A stretch of 12,057 nt of DNA from an uncultured bacterium (GTDB lineage: Bacteria > Cyanobacteriota > Vampirovibrionia > Gastranaerophilales > Gastranaerophilaceae), in NCBI GenBank assembly GCA_900551675.1, contig URXH01000064.1:1-12057 (forward strand). Reading direction: 5' to 3'. The position numbers were made by a program, and so were the translations under genes. Every line of letters starts with the position of its first letter. Positions within the stretch are counted from its first letter, which is position 1. The notes under the pieces were generated by a model. That model was not told where the DNA came from. It did no database searches and saw only the letters and a program-made list of their open reading frames with translations. Shown here in pieces: positions 1 through 5,495 of the stretch.

Positions 1-674
1 TGAATTTTAAGGATCATAAGGATTTTGAGTATTACAAGAGTTTGATAAGAATAGGAATACCGATATCATGCGCTGTTATGGTTGAATTTATAGCGTTCAA
101 CAGTATTGCAATCCTAATGGGGCGTGTTGACGGTGTTTATGCTGCCGCACAAAATCTTGTCTGTACATTGACAACGATTTCATTTATGGTACCTTTTGCA
201 GTATCTAATGCAATTGCTGTCAAAGTCGGTTTTGCAAACGGTGCAGGAAATTTCAAAGATTTGAAAAGATATTCTTTTGTTGGAATTGTCATTTGTACAG
301 GATTTATGATGTTGAGTGCGCTGGTATTCTCAACATTCCCGCATTTTCTTGTCGGATTGTTCAGCCAGGATGCAAATCTTATAAGAATTTCAGTGCCTAT
401 TTTGTATATTCTGGCGATTTTTCAGGTTTTCGACGGATTGCAGATATCTCTTGCCGGAATTTTCAAGGGAATGAAAAGAACCGGAGTTGTATTACTTTCA
501 AATTTTATCGCATACTGGCTGATTTCTATTCCCGTGGGATATACACTTGCGTTCCACTATCACTTGAATTTAAAAGGGTTCTGGATAGGCCTTGCGTCAG
601 CCGCGGTAATTCTCTGTGCTATAATGTCTGCTATGCTTATTAAAAGTATTAAAAAATTGGAAACTGTTAAATAG
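1..674 (+). CDS. MATE family efflux transporter, C-terminal part (5' end outside window)
   Basis: The frame is open to the left edge, with its first full codon at 3, so this is the last 223 residues of a longer protein. MATE transporters are inner-membrane antiporters that export drugs or metabolites in exchange for Na+ or H+, usually about 450 residues with 12 helices in two halves. The visible part is one half: about six hydrophobic helices, with the family-like stretches GIPISCAVMVEFIAFN near its start, AAQNLV, and PFAVSNAIAVKVGFANGAGN, which matches the conserved loop following the first two helices of a MATE half. The end is basic (KSIKKLETVK). A TTG at 42 is inside the domain and is not the start. 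The family is clear; the substrate cannot be told. It ends 38 bases before ndk, which has its own promoter. Confidence 0.88.
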   Translation, partial: NFKDHKDFEYYKSLIRIGIPISCAVMVEFIAFNSIAILMGRVDGVYAAAQNLVCTLTTISFMVPFAVSNAIAVKVGFANGAGNFKDLKRYSFVGIVICTGFMMLSALVFSTFPHFLVGLFSQDANLIRISVPILYILAIFQVFDGLQISLAGIFKGMKRTGVVLLSNFIAYWLISIPVGYTLAFHYHLNLKGFWIGLASAAVILCAIMSAMLIKSIKKLETVK

Positions 675-684
675 CTTATTTTTA

Positions 685-708
685 TGCTACAATAAACTTG
701 AATGGAGG
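685..708 (+). promoter_or_regulatory. extended -10 promoter and Shine-Dalgarno site for ndk
   Basis: TGC TACAAT at 685-693 matches an extended -10 box, with no convincing -35 upstream. Transcription would start near 700. TGGAGG at 703-708 is a strong ribosome binding site four bases before the ATG at 713, and this decides that start over an in-frame TTG at 698. Confidence 0.5.
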
Positions 709-712
709 AATT

Positions 713-1189
713 ATGCATACAGAAGAAAGAACATTTGTGGCTATCAAGCCTGACGGAGTAAAAAGAGGCTGTGTAGGTGAGATTATAAGCCGATTTGAAA
801 AGAAGGGCTACAAGCTTATCGGCATGAAAATGCTTCAGGTTACAGAAGAAATAGCTGCAAAACATTATGAAGAACACATCAACAAACCATTTTACCCTAA
901 CCTTGTAAAATATATTACAAGTGGTCCTATTATCGCTATGGTGTTTCAGGGTTATAAGGCTGTTCAGGGAATCCGCCACCTTTTAGGTGCAACCGACCCC
1001 TGCGAAGCTGATGTTGGTTCTATAAGAGCTGATTATGCACAATTAAAAGAATACAACACAATTCATGGTTCTGATAGTGTTGAAAGCGCAGAAAGAGAAA
1101 TAGCAATCTATTTCAAACCCGAAGAGCTCTGTACAAATTACAAAAATATGATGGAGCTTGTTACAGAGGATATTGATGAGCGCGAGTAA
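713..1189 (+). CDS. ndk: nucleoside diphosphate kinase
   Basis: This 158-residue enzyme transfers the gamma phosphate between nucleoside triphosphates and diphosphates through a phosphohistidine, balancing cytosolic NTP and dNTP pools. The nucleophile is His118 in NTIHGSDS, and the known nucleotide-contact positions are all present: Lys12, Tyr52, Phe60, Arg88, Thr94, Arg105 and Asn115. The family usually has 135-150 residues, so the tail (CTNYKNMMELVTEDIDERE) is slightly long. The start at 713 is chosen because TGGAGG lies just upstream; the in-frame TTG at 698 would place that site inside the gene. tgt follows in the same direction after the odd 80-bp element, so the two are probably co-transcribed. 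Confidence 0.97.
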   Translation: MHTEERTFVAIKPDGVKRGCVGEIISRFEKKGYKLIGMKMLQVTEEIAAKHYEEHINKPFYPNLVKYITSGPIIAMVFQGYKAVQGIRHLLGATDPCEADVGSIRADYAQLKEYNTIHGSDSVESAEREIAIYFKPEELCTNYKNMMELVTEDIDERE

Positions 1190-1270
1190 GCTGAGGACGG
1201 GACTTGTTACTGCTGTGGCAAAGAGCCGTTAAGGTAACAGCCGCAGACCCGTTAAACGCGAACGAGTAAG
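1183..1270 (+). repeat. GC-rich structured element bounded by 8-bp direct repeats, between ndk and tgt
   Basis: CGAGTAAG occurs at 1183-1190, overlapping the ndk stop codon, and again at 1263-1270, exactly 80 bp apart. The 72 bases between are about 54% G+C, well above the surroundings. They hold nested complementary segments: CGCG 1181-1184 with 1257-1260, ACGGG 1197-1201 with CCCGT 1248-1252, GTTAC 1206-1210 with GTAAC 1234-1238, and GGC 1217-1219 with GCC 1225-1227. CTGC 1210-1213 could instead pair with GCAG 1243-1246. Removing one 80-bp unit leaves the ndk stop eight bases before the tgt ATG, a normal operon junction, so an insertion with target duplication fits. A structured tgt leader RNA is the alternative. 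I could not match it to a known riboswitch; it does not look like the compact preQ1-I class. Confidence 0.5.
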
Positions 1271-1276
1271 ATAAAA

Positions 1277-2392
1277 ATGGGAAACGATTATTTTAAATAT
1301 GAATTAGTTCATGAATGTAAGCAGACAGGTGCAAGAGCAGGGATTTTAACAACCCCGCACGGAATGATTAAAACTCCGATTTTTATGCCTGTCGGAACTA
1401 ATTCTGCCGTCAAAACCCTTACATCTGACCAAATAGCAGATACAGGCGCGCAAATTATGCTTTCAAATTCTTATCACTTGTATTTGAGGGCAGGTACAAA
1501 GCTGATAAAGCAGTTTGGCGGAATTCACGGCTGGATGAACTGGCATAAACCTGTTTTAACAGATTCCGGAGGTTTCCAGGTATTTTCACTGAGTCATTTG
1601 AACAAAATAACTGAAGACGGCGTAGAGTTTCGTGATCCTAAAGACGGCAAAAAGCATTTTATAAATCCTGAGGTTTCAATGGAAATACAGCAGGATATCG
1701 GTGCAGATATTATTATGGCATTTGATCAGTGCGCGCCGTTTCCTTGTGATTACGATACGGCTAAAAAAGCTATGGAGAGGACTCACCGCTGGCTTGAAAG
1801 ATGTTTTAAAGCAAAAACAAACCCGCGTCAGGCGCTTTTCCCGATTGTTCAGGGCGCTTTTTATGATGATTTGAGGCGTGAAAGCGCAAATGTAATCTCA
1901 TCTTATGATGCTGTCGGATACGCAATCGGAGGATTGAGTGTCGGAGAAACAAAAGATATTATGAATCATTTTGTTGAATTTACGGCACCTCTGCTTCCTA
2001 AATATAAACCGCGATACTTAATGGGAGTTGGGACTCCTGAAGATTTGCTTGACGGAATAAAACGCGGGATTGATATGTTTGATTGTGTATTGCCGACACG
2101 CAATGCAAGACACGGCTCTTTCTTTACCCCAAACGGCAAATCAAATATTAAAACAAAACAGTATTATGATGATGAGCGTCCGCTTGTTGAAGGTTGTAAC
2201 TGCTATGCATGCAAAAATCATTCGAGAGCGTACATCAGACATCTGTGGAGATGCGGAGAAACAACAGCATCGACACTTTTGTCCATTCACAACATTAAAT
2301 TTCTCGTAGACTTTTCTCAAAAATGTCGTGAAGCAATTTTAAATGACACCTTCGGTGATTTTTATAACGAGAATTATAAAAATCTTATTTGA
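1277..2392 (+). CDS. tgt: tRNA-guanine transglycosylase
   Basis: Tgt replaces guanine 34 with preQ1 in the anticodon of the GUN tRNAs (Asp, Asn, His, Tyr), a step of queuosine biosynthesis. The 371-residue length is typical. TDSGGFQVFS (95-104) carries the active-site Asp96; DMFDCVLPTRNARHG (266-280) carries the nucleophile Asp269 and the tRNA-recognition stretch; GGLSVGE (218-224) lines the base pocket. The zinc site is complete: Cys307, Cys309, Cys312 and His338. No other queuosine gene is in the window. The ribosome binding site is poor (GAGTAAG at the end of the upstream repeat), so translation may depend on coupling to ndk or on the structured element. Identity is firm. Confidence 0.97.
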   Translation: MGNDYFKYELVHECKQTGARAGILTTPHGMIKTPIFMPVGTNSAVKTLTSDQIADTGAQIMLSNSYHLYLRAGTKLIKQFGGIHGWMNWHKPVLTDSGGFQVFSLSHLNKITEDGVEFRDPKDGKKHFINPEVSMEIQQDIGADIIMAFDQCAPFPCDYDTAKKAMERTHRWLERCFKAKTNPRQALFPIVQGAFYDDLRRESANVISSYDAVGYAIGGLSVGETKDIMNHFVEFTAPLLPKYKPRYLMGVGTPEDLLDGIKRGIDMFDCVLPTRNARHGSFFTPNGKSNIKTKQYYDDERPLVEGCNCYACKNHSRAYIRHLWRCGETTASTLLSIHNIKFLVDFSQKCREAILNDTFGDFYNENYKNLI

Positions 2393-2446
2393 CTTTAACT
2401 GAAAAATCATTATTTATAAATCAGAGACAATAATGAGGTTTTAGTT

Positions 2447-2632
2447 ATGGATAAAATTGAAGATTTATCACAAACCGAAAACGCTGTCGGCAAAACTGTC
2501 GAACCTGTAACAATCGACGACGAAGATTACGAAACTTTAGATATTGATGATCCGCTCGTATGGCTTTATTTAGATAAAGAAGAATCTCAAGGTCTTATGA
2601 ATGCAGACTTTTTGGAATTCTTTACTATTTGA
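2447..2632 (+). CDS. small acidic protein of unknown function
   Basis: I do not recognise this 61-residue protein. It is strongly acidic, with a run of Asp and Glu at 24-35 and only four Lys residues, and it has no signal peptide or membrane segment. GAGG at 2435-2438 lies eight bases before the ATG, a reasonable ribosome binding site, which supports it as a real gene. The stretch DIDDPLVWLYLDKE loosely recalls the start of region 1.2 of primary sigma factors (DDPVRMYLKEI). That is a short, low-complexity resemblance and may be chance. It starts 54 bases after tgt in the same direction and ends 3 bases before the convergent pilin-like gene, with no terminator visible between them. Confidence 0.6.
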   Translation: MDKIEDLSQTENAVGKTVEPVTIDDEDYETLDIDDPLVWLYLDKEESQGLMNADFLEFFTI

Positions 2633-2635
2633 GAA

Positions 2636-3430
2636 TTATAACCTGTGCGGATAATCTTTTCTGAATTCCCAATTGTCTATTTCCAGCAATGCAGAGCAAT
2701 AAGCCCCATTATTTTTGCATGCTTCAAGTATTTTATCTCTTGAATGCGGCTGATTTCCATAATAGTATGTGCACCATCCTTTATTTGGACACCATTCTGT
2801 TATTGATTTGTCGCAGGCTAAAAATCTGAATCTGTCCCTGCCCTCGACATTAGGTTTTTTATCTCCGTTAACATCAAAGATACAGTCCATACATCTTCCT
2901 CTGTATATAGTTAATTTTGTTCCATCAGGAAAATACATTATAGCCTGACTATTATTTTCATCAATAGACAAAGCCTTAAGATATGGAGCCCAGTATTTCG
3001 TAGCAAATTCTTTCGGAGGCAGTGATAAATCCCATTCATTCACATCACCATTTTCCTCAACAGAAAGAATCAAAGCCTGCCCCATCATAGAGTTAAATTT
3101 TTTCAACCTTGCACTTGCTTCCTGTTTTTTGTAGTTTGTGATAAGGCTTGGCATAGTCATAGCAGCAACTATGCCGATAATTCCTAATGTTATTAAGACT
3201 TCTGCCAGTGTAAACGCTGCGCGTTTTTTAAGTGAATGAGTAAATAAGTGAATAGGTGAATAAGTTCGTTTCAGGAAATTCGCGTCATGCTGAACGTTAG
3301 ATTGACATCCAACAAACTCCTCTCCTGTCCTTCGGGCACACTCTTCCCAAGGGGCGATGGTTTGAATATTTAGACCTGTCATCGCGCAAATGGTGCGCGA
3401 TCTTTTTATGATAAATTTTAGATTGCTCAA
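2636..3430 (-). CDS. pilin-like (type II secretion / type IV pilus) protein; 5' end displaced by a frameshift at a G10 tract
   Basis: The frame holds a prepilin N-terminus, AAFTLAEVLITLGIIGIVAA (residues 71-90 counted from the TTG at 3430), with Ala at -1, Phe at +1 and the conserved Glu at +5. About 190 mature residues follow, with paired cysteines, a possible calcium loop DVNGDKKPN, and the ending DNWEFRKDYPHRL. It is a clear paralogue of the product of 4825-5466. Such proteins are inserted in the inner membrane, cut by prepilin peptidase and assembled into pilus or pseudopilus fibres. The 72 residues before the cleavage site are not pilin-like and overlap repeats. Starts inside this frame (TTG 3430, ATG 3382) lack ribosome sites. 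The likely original start is the ATG at 3531, one base out of frame. Whether the gene is switched off, inactivated or mis-sequenced cannot be told from this sequence. Confidence 0.85.
   Translation of the reverse strand: MSNLKFIIKRSRTICAMTGLNIQTIAPWEECARRTGEEFVGCQSNVQHDANFLKRTYSPIHLFTHSLKKRAAFTLAEVLITLGIIGIVAAMTMPSLITNYKKQEASARLKKFNSMMGQALILSVEENGDVNEWDLSLPPKEFATKYWAPYLKALSIDENNSQAIMYFPDGTKLTIYRGRCMDCIFDVNGDKKPNVEGRDRFRFLACDKSITEWCPNKGWCTYYYGNQPHSRDKILEACKNNGAYCSALLEIDNWEFRKDYPHRL
3232..3263. repeat. four imperfect 8-bp tandem repeats (GTGAATAA) inside the pilin leader
   Basis: Units on the plus strand are GTGAATGA, GTAAATAA, GTGAATAG and GTGAATAA, end to end. They lie in the minus-strand coding frame, 18 bases ahead of the pilin Phe+1 codon, and are translated as SPIHLFTHS. 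Since 8 is not a multiple of 3, gain or loss of a unit would shift the reading frame of anything initiated upstream. Confidence 0.8.
3284..3401. repeat. composite intergenic-type repeat that has become part of the pilin reading frame
   Basis: GTCATGCTGAACGTTAGAT at 3284-3302 shares the core GTCAT.CTGAA..TTAGAT with the palindromic element at 9971-9989 (GTCATTCTGAATTTAGAT). Further in, a CCTTCGGG hairpin lies near 3332-3339 and a perfect 8-bp inverted repeat, ATCGCGCA 3381-3388 with TGCGCGAT 3394-3401, closes a 5-base loop. It is therefore probably a mosaic of dispersed hairpin repeats. It contains no stop in the pilin frame. Confidence 0.55.
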
Positions 3431-3483
3431 TAAATGCGCAATGACATTAATGTATAAAAGTTGACTTAATGGCCCTCTGCCAG

Positions 3484-3531
3484 CTAAAAATGCCCCCCCC
3501 CCGACATTATCGGATAATCTAATCTTTTCAT
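3484..3531 (-). other. 15-codon 5' fragment of the pilin-like gene, with strong start signals, ending just after the G10 tract
   Basis: AAAGGAG at 3544-3538 sits six bases before an ATG at 3531-3529, the best start signal in this stretch. The fragment reads MKRLDYPIMSGGGHF and stops at TAG 3486-3484. The three Gly codons and the third base of the Ser codon are the G10 run. One extra G, or two fewer, turns CAT TTT TAG into GCA TTT TTA and the frame then runs with no stop through AFLAGRGPLSQLLYINV into the frame of the pilin. The joined product would have about 298 residues. Confidence 0.7.
3493..3502. repeat. homopolymer of ten C (G10 on the coding minus strand)
   Basis: Ten consecutive C on the plus strand, striking in AT-rich surroundings. 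It lies 29-38 bases downstream of the pilin-gene ATG, counted on the minus strand. Tracts of this kind change length by slipped-strand mispairing during replication, and they are also the places where sequencing and assembly most often miscount. Confidence 0.95.
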
Positions 3532-3563
3532 ATAAGTCTCCTTTCTTTGTGATAATAATTAAT

Positions 3564-3592
3564 ATTATAAACTATTTTTCAAATCTTTTCAA
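3564..3592 (-). promoter_or_regulatory. sigma-70-type promoter of the first pilin-like gene
   Basis: On the minus strand TTGAAA (3592-3587) and a perfect TATAAT (3569-3564) are separated by 17 bp. Transcription would start near 3557, giving a leader of about 25 bases with AAAGGAG at 3544-3538 and the ATG at 3531. Its -35 box overlaps the -35 region of the divergent ribF promoter. Confidence 0.65.
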
Positions 3593-3613
3593 TATTAAAT
3601 TTTGAGATATAAT
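3586..3613 (+). promoter_or_regulatory. ribF promoter, probably giving a leaderless mRNA
   Basis: A perfect TATAAT at 3608-3613 is preceded at 16 bp by TTTTCA (3586-3591), four of six matches to TTGACA. Only six bases (TTGATT) separate it from the ribF ATG at 3620, so the expected transcription start falls on or next to the A of ATG. No Shine-Dalgarno site is present, which agrees. Confidence 0.55.
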
Positions 3614-3619
3614 TTGATT

Positions 3620-4501
3620 ATGCAGGTATTTACAGAACTTACTAAAAATCCGGCTTTATCAATAGCGCTTGGTTTTTTTGACGGAGTTCATCTCGGACAC
3701 AGAGCCGTAATTCAAAGTGCTGTCGATTTTGCGAAAAAAAACAATACAAAATCTGCAGTAATAACTTTTGCGGATCACCCATGCTGTTATTTCTGGGGAG
3801 TCTGTCCGAAATACATTCTTACAAGGAAAGAACGGGAAAAAAGAATTGAAGCGCTCGGGGTAGATTATCTTTATGAACTCGATTTTGAAAGCATTTCAGG
3901 CTTAACGGCAGAAGAATATTTGCGTGATATTCTAGTTAAATATTTTACCCCTCTTGCAATTTCTACCGGCTGGAACCACAATTTCGGCTGTAAAAAATCT
4001 GGAGATGTAAAATTTCTTGTACAAAATGCGAAAAAATACGGCTATGAATATTTTGAACTTCCTCCACAAAAAATTGAAAAAGAAATAATAAGCAGTACAC
4101 AAATCAGAAAATTACTCGCAAACGGAAATATAGAAAAAGCAAATACTATGCTGGGGCAAAAATTTTCAATTGAAGGGGAAGTTGTTAAAGGAAATCAAAT
4201 AGGCCGCACAATAGGATTTAGAACCGCAAACCTTGTTTACCCGCCCGAGTTAATTGAGTTGCCGTACGGTGTTTATTCGGTTGAAACCACATACGGAAAA
4301 GGCATCGCAAATTTCGGCATCCGCCCGACAGTAAACGGTTCTAACGCAGTTCTTGAAGTCCATATTATAGACTTTGATAAAGATATTTACGGAGAAACAA
4401 TAAAAACGGAATTTAATAAAATGATACGTCCTGAAAAAAAATTTCCGTCTCTTGAAGCATTAAAAAATCAAATTCATGAAGATATTAAACAAATAAACTA
4501 A
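3620..4501 (+). CDS. ribF: bifunctional riboflavin kinase / FAD synthetase
   Basis: RibF phosphorylates riboflavin to FMN and adenylylates FMN to FAD in the cytosol. At 293 residues it is close to the usual 300-315. The N-terminal adenylyltransferase domain has GFFDGVHLGH (18-27) and ISSTQIR (157-163). The C-terminal riboflavin kinase domain has GRTIGFRTANL (195-205), PTVNG (236-240), EVHIIDFDKDIYGE (246-259) and the closing RPEKKFPSLEALKNQI. The stretch STGWNHNFGCKKSGD (115-129) stands where many RibF proteins have a GxDFRFG-type sequence, a modest divergence. The ATG at 3620 is chosen over an in-frame TTG at 3602 because the -10 box lies between them. The last four bases overlap the end of the convergent helix-turn-helix gene. 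Confidence 0.96.
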   Translation: MQVFTELTKNPALSIALGFFDGVHLGHRAVIQSAVDFAKKNNTKSAVITFADHPCCYFWGVCPKYILTRKEREKRIEALGVDYLYELDFESISGLTAEEYLRDILVKYFTPLAISTGWNHNFGCKKSGDVKFLVQNAKKYGYEYFELPPQKIEKEIISSTQIRKLLANGNIEKANTMLGQKFSIEGEVVKGNQIGRTIGFRTANLVYPPELIELPYGVYSVETTYGKGIANFGIRPTVNGSNAVLEVHIIDFDKDIYGETIKTEFNKMIRPEKKFPSLEALKNQIHEDIKQIN

Positions 4502-4707
4502 CTGTTCTTCTTTATATCTAAATGATAACCGAGAATATCCAAAATTTGAAGCGTTTCCTTAAGTGTAATACTTTCTCTTATTAATTTCCCAGAAAGACTG
4601 TTTATTGTATATTTTTTGCCGGTTTTTTCACTCATCAATGAAGCAAGCTGCTTAAAAGTAACAGCTTCACGCGCCATATAGTATTTAATATCATTTCGAA
4701 TATCCAT
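4498..4707 (-). CDS. small helix-turn-helix DNA-binding protein, likely regulator of the divergent pilin-like gene
   Basis: This 69-residue protein is all helical by eye, with an Xre-like pattern: helix at about 8-14, TFKQLASLMSEKTG (17-30) as the first helix of the motif, TINSLSGKLIRE (34-45) as the probable recognition helix, and ETLQILDILGYHLDI (51-65) packing behind. The ending resembles small single-domain HTH proteins found in many bacteria. The ATG at 4707 has TATAAT six bases upstream and no ribosome site, so it seems leaderless. It is divergent from the pilin-like gene at 4825, with an inverted repeat at that gene's transcription start, which suggests control of that promoter. The HTH assignment is likely; its target is inferred. 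Confidence 0.75.
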   Translation of the reverse strand: MDIRNDIKYYMAREAVTFKQLASLMSEKTGKKYTINSLSGKLIRESITLKETLQILDILGYHLDIKKNS

Positions 4708-4713
4708 TTTACA

Positions 4714-4719
4714 ATTATA
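4714..4719 (-). promoter_or_regulatory. -10 box of the HTH gene, probably leaderless
   Basis: TATAAT on the minus strand (4719-4714) is followed by six bases (TGTAAA) and the ATG at 4707. The spacing is identical to that at ribF. The -35 region is only a T-rich run near 4737-4743, which lies inside the spacer of the opposite promoter, so the two promoters would compete. Confidence 0.45.
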
Positions 4720-4725
4720 TTGCAG

Positions 4726-4754
4726 TTGACAGATATAAAAAAATGAGTCATAAT
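4726..4754 (+). promoter_or_regulatory. sigma-70-type promoter of the second pilin-like gene
   Basis: A perfect TTGACA (4726-4731), a 17-bp spacer and CATAAT (4749-4754, five of six matches). The start of transcription would be near 4761, giving a leader of about 64 bases. The -10 box overlaps the left arm of the 4752-4777 inverted repeat. Confidence 0.65.
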
Positions 4755-4777
4755 ATTCTTAATACATAAAGAATATT
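4752..4777. promoter_or_regulatory. 9-bp inverted repeat over the pilin transcription start (candidate operator)
   Basis: AATATTCTT (4752-4760) and AAGAATATT (4769-4777) are perfect inverted copies around 8 bases. The left arm overlaps the -10 box and the predicted start of transcription lies between the arms, where a bound repressor would block the polymerase. The natural candidate is the divergent HTH protein. It could instead act as a weak AT-rich hairpin in the leader. Confidence 0.5.
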
Positions 4778-4824
4778 CATTATATGTTAATAATTTTATC
4801 AATTAATGAGGAGTATGTTTTATT

Positions 4825-5466
4825 ATGAACAACAAAGACGAACAAGCATTTACTTTAGCTGAAGTATTAATAACACTAGGTATTATCGGAGTAGTTGCGG
4901 CAATAACTATGCCATCATTAATTCAAAACCATAAAAAACAGGAAGCAACTGTACGATTAAAAAAATTCAGCAGTATGATGCAGCAGGCAATAATTATGTC
5001 AGAAACTGAAAACGGAGAAATGTCTGACTGGGCATATACAGAAAAATCAGACACTATTACAGGTACTATGGCAACAAAAGAATTTTTTATGACATATTTA
5101 GCAAAATATATAAAATATACAACTACTCAAGAAAGTAAAACAACCGATAACCGTTTTTATGTATATATGCCAGACGGAAGTTATTTTAGTCTGTATAGAG
5201 GAGATTGTATAGATTTTTTCTTTGATATAAACGGTGATAAATCACCTAATGAAGAAGGCAGAGATATATTCAGATTTCTTGCCTGCCCGGCTACTGTGCC
5301 AAATCTATGCAATGGTAAAGGCGGCTGGTGTTCCTATTACACAAAATCATCAAAAACATCAAGGGAAACAAGACTTACAAACTGTAAAAACAGAGGTATG
5401 TATTGCAGCGGTCTTCTTGAATATGATAACTGGGAATTCAAATCTGACTATCCATACAGACTATAA
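4825..5466 (+). CDS. pilin-like (type II secretion / type IV pilus) protein
   Basis: A 213-residue protein with a short, normal prepilin leader, MNNKDEQA, then FTLAEVLITLGIIGVVAA with Glu at +5 and Ala instead of the usual Gly at -1. After the hydrophobic helix (to about residue 27) comes a soluble domain with a possible calcium loop DINGDKSPNEEGRD, paired cysteines (LACP, NLCNGKGGWC, NCKNRGMYC) and the ending LLEYDNWEFKSDYPYRL. The ending, loop and cysteines match the product of 2636-3430, so the two are paralogues flanking ribF and the HTH gene. Such proteins are processed by prepilin peptidase and act in pili or secretion pseudopili. GAGGAG at 4808-4813 is the ribosome site, 11 bases from the ATG. 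The role of this member is unknown. Confidence 0.88.
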   Translation: MNNKDEQAFTLAEVLITLGIIGVVAAITMPSLIQNHKKQEATVRLKKFSSMMQQAIIMSETENGEMSDWAYTEKSDTITGTMATKEFFMTYLAKYIKYTTTQESKTTDNRFYVYMPDGSYFSLYRGDCIDFFFDINGDKSPNEEGRDIFRFLACPATVPNLCNGKGGWCSYYTKSSKTSRETRLTNCKNRGMYCSGLLEYDNWEFKSDYPYRL

Positions 5467-5494
5467 AAAAGCGGTTTTAATAAACCGCTTTTTT
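5465..5494. terminator. bidirectional intrinsic terminator
   Basis: GCGGTTT (5471-5477) pairs with AAACCGC (5482-5488) around TAAT, with six A before and six T after. It serves the plus-strand pilin-like gene ending at 5466 and the minus-strand operon ending at 5496. Confidence 0.92.
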
Positions 5495-5495
5495 A

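Noticed and set aside
2347..2364. Small CACC-TTC-GGTG hairpin followed by a T run near the end of tgt, terminator-like
   Set aside because: It lies inside the tgt coding sequence (DTFGDFY), the stem is only four pairs, and the gene continues for 28 bases after it.
2389..2420. TTGACT overlapping the tgt stop with TATAAA downstream, as a promoter for the 61-residue gene
   Set aside because: The spacing is 20 bp, outside the usual range, and the better-spaced -10 candidates match poorly. Read-through from tgt is enough to explain expression.
3380..3407. Inverted repeat ATCGCGCA/TGCGCGAT followed by CTTTTT, as a plus-strand terminator
   Set aside because: No plus-strand gene ends upstream of it, and it is better explained as part of the dispersed repeat. 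A terminator role is possible but unsupported.
4498..4501. Overlap of the ribF and HTH gene ends as a sign of a wrong gene call
   Set aside because: Four-base convergent overlaps are common in compact genomes, and both genes have independent support.
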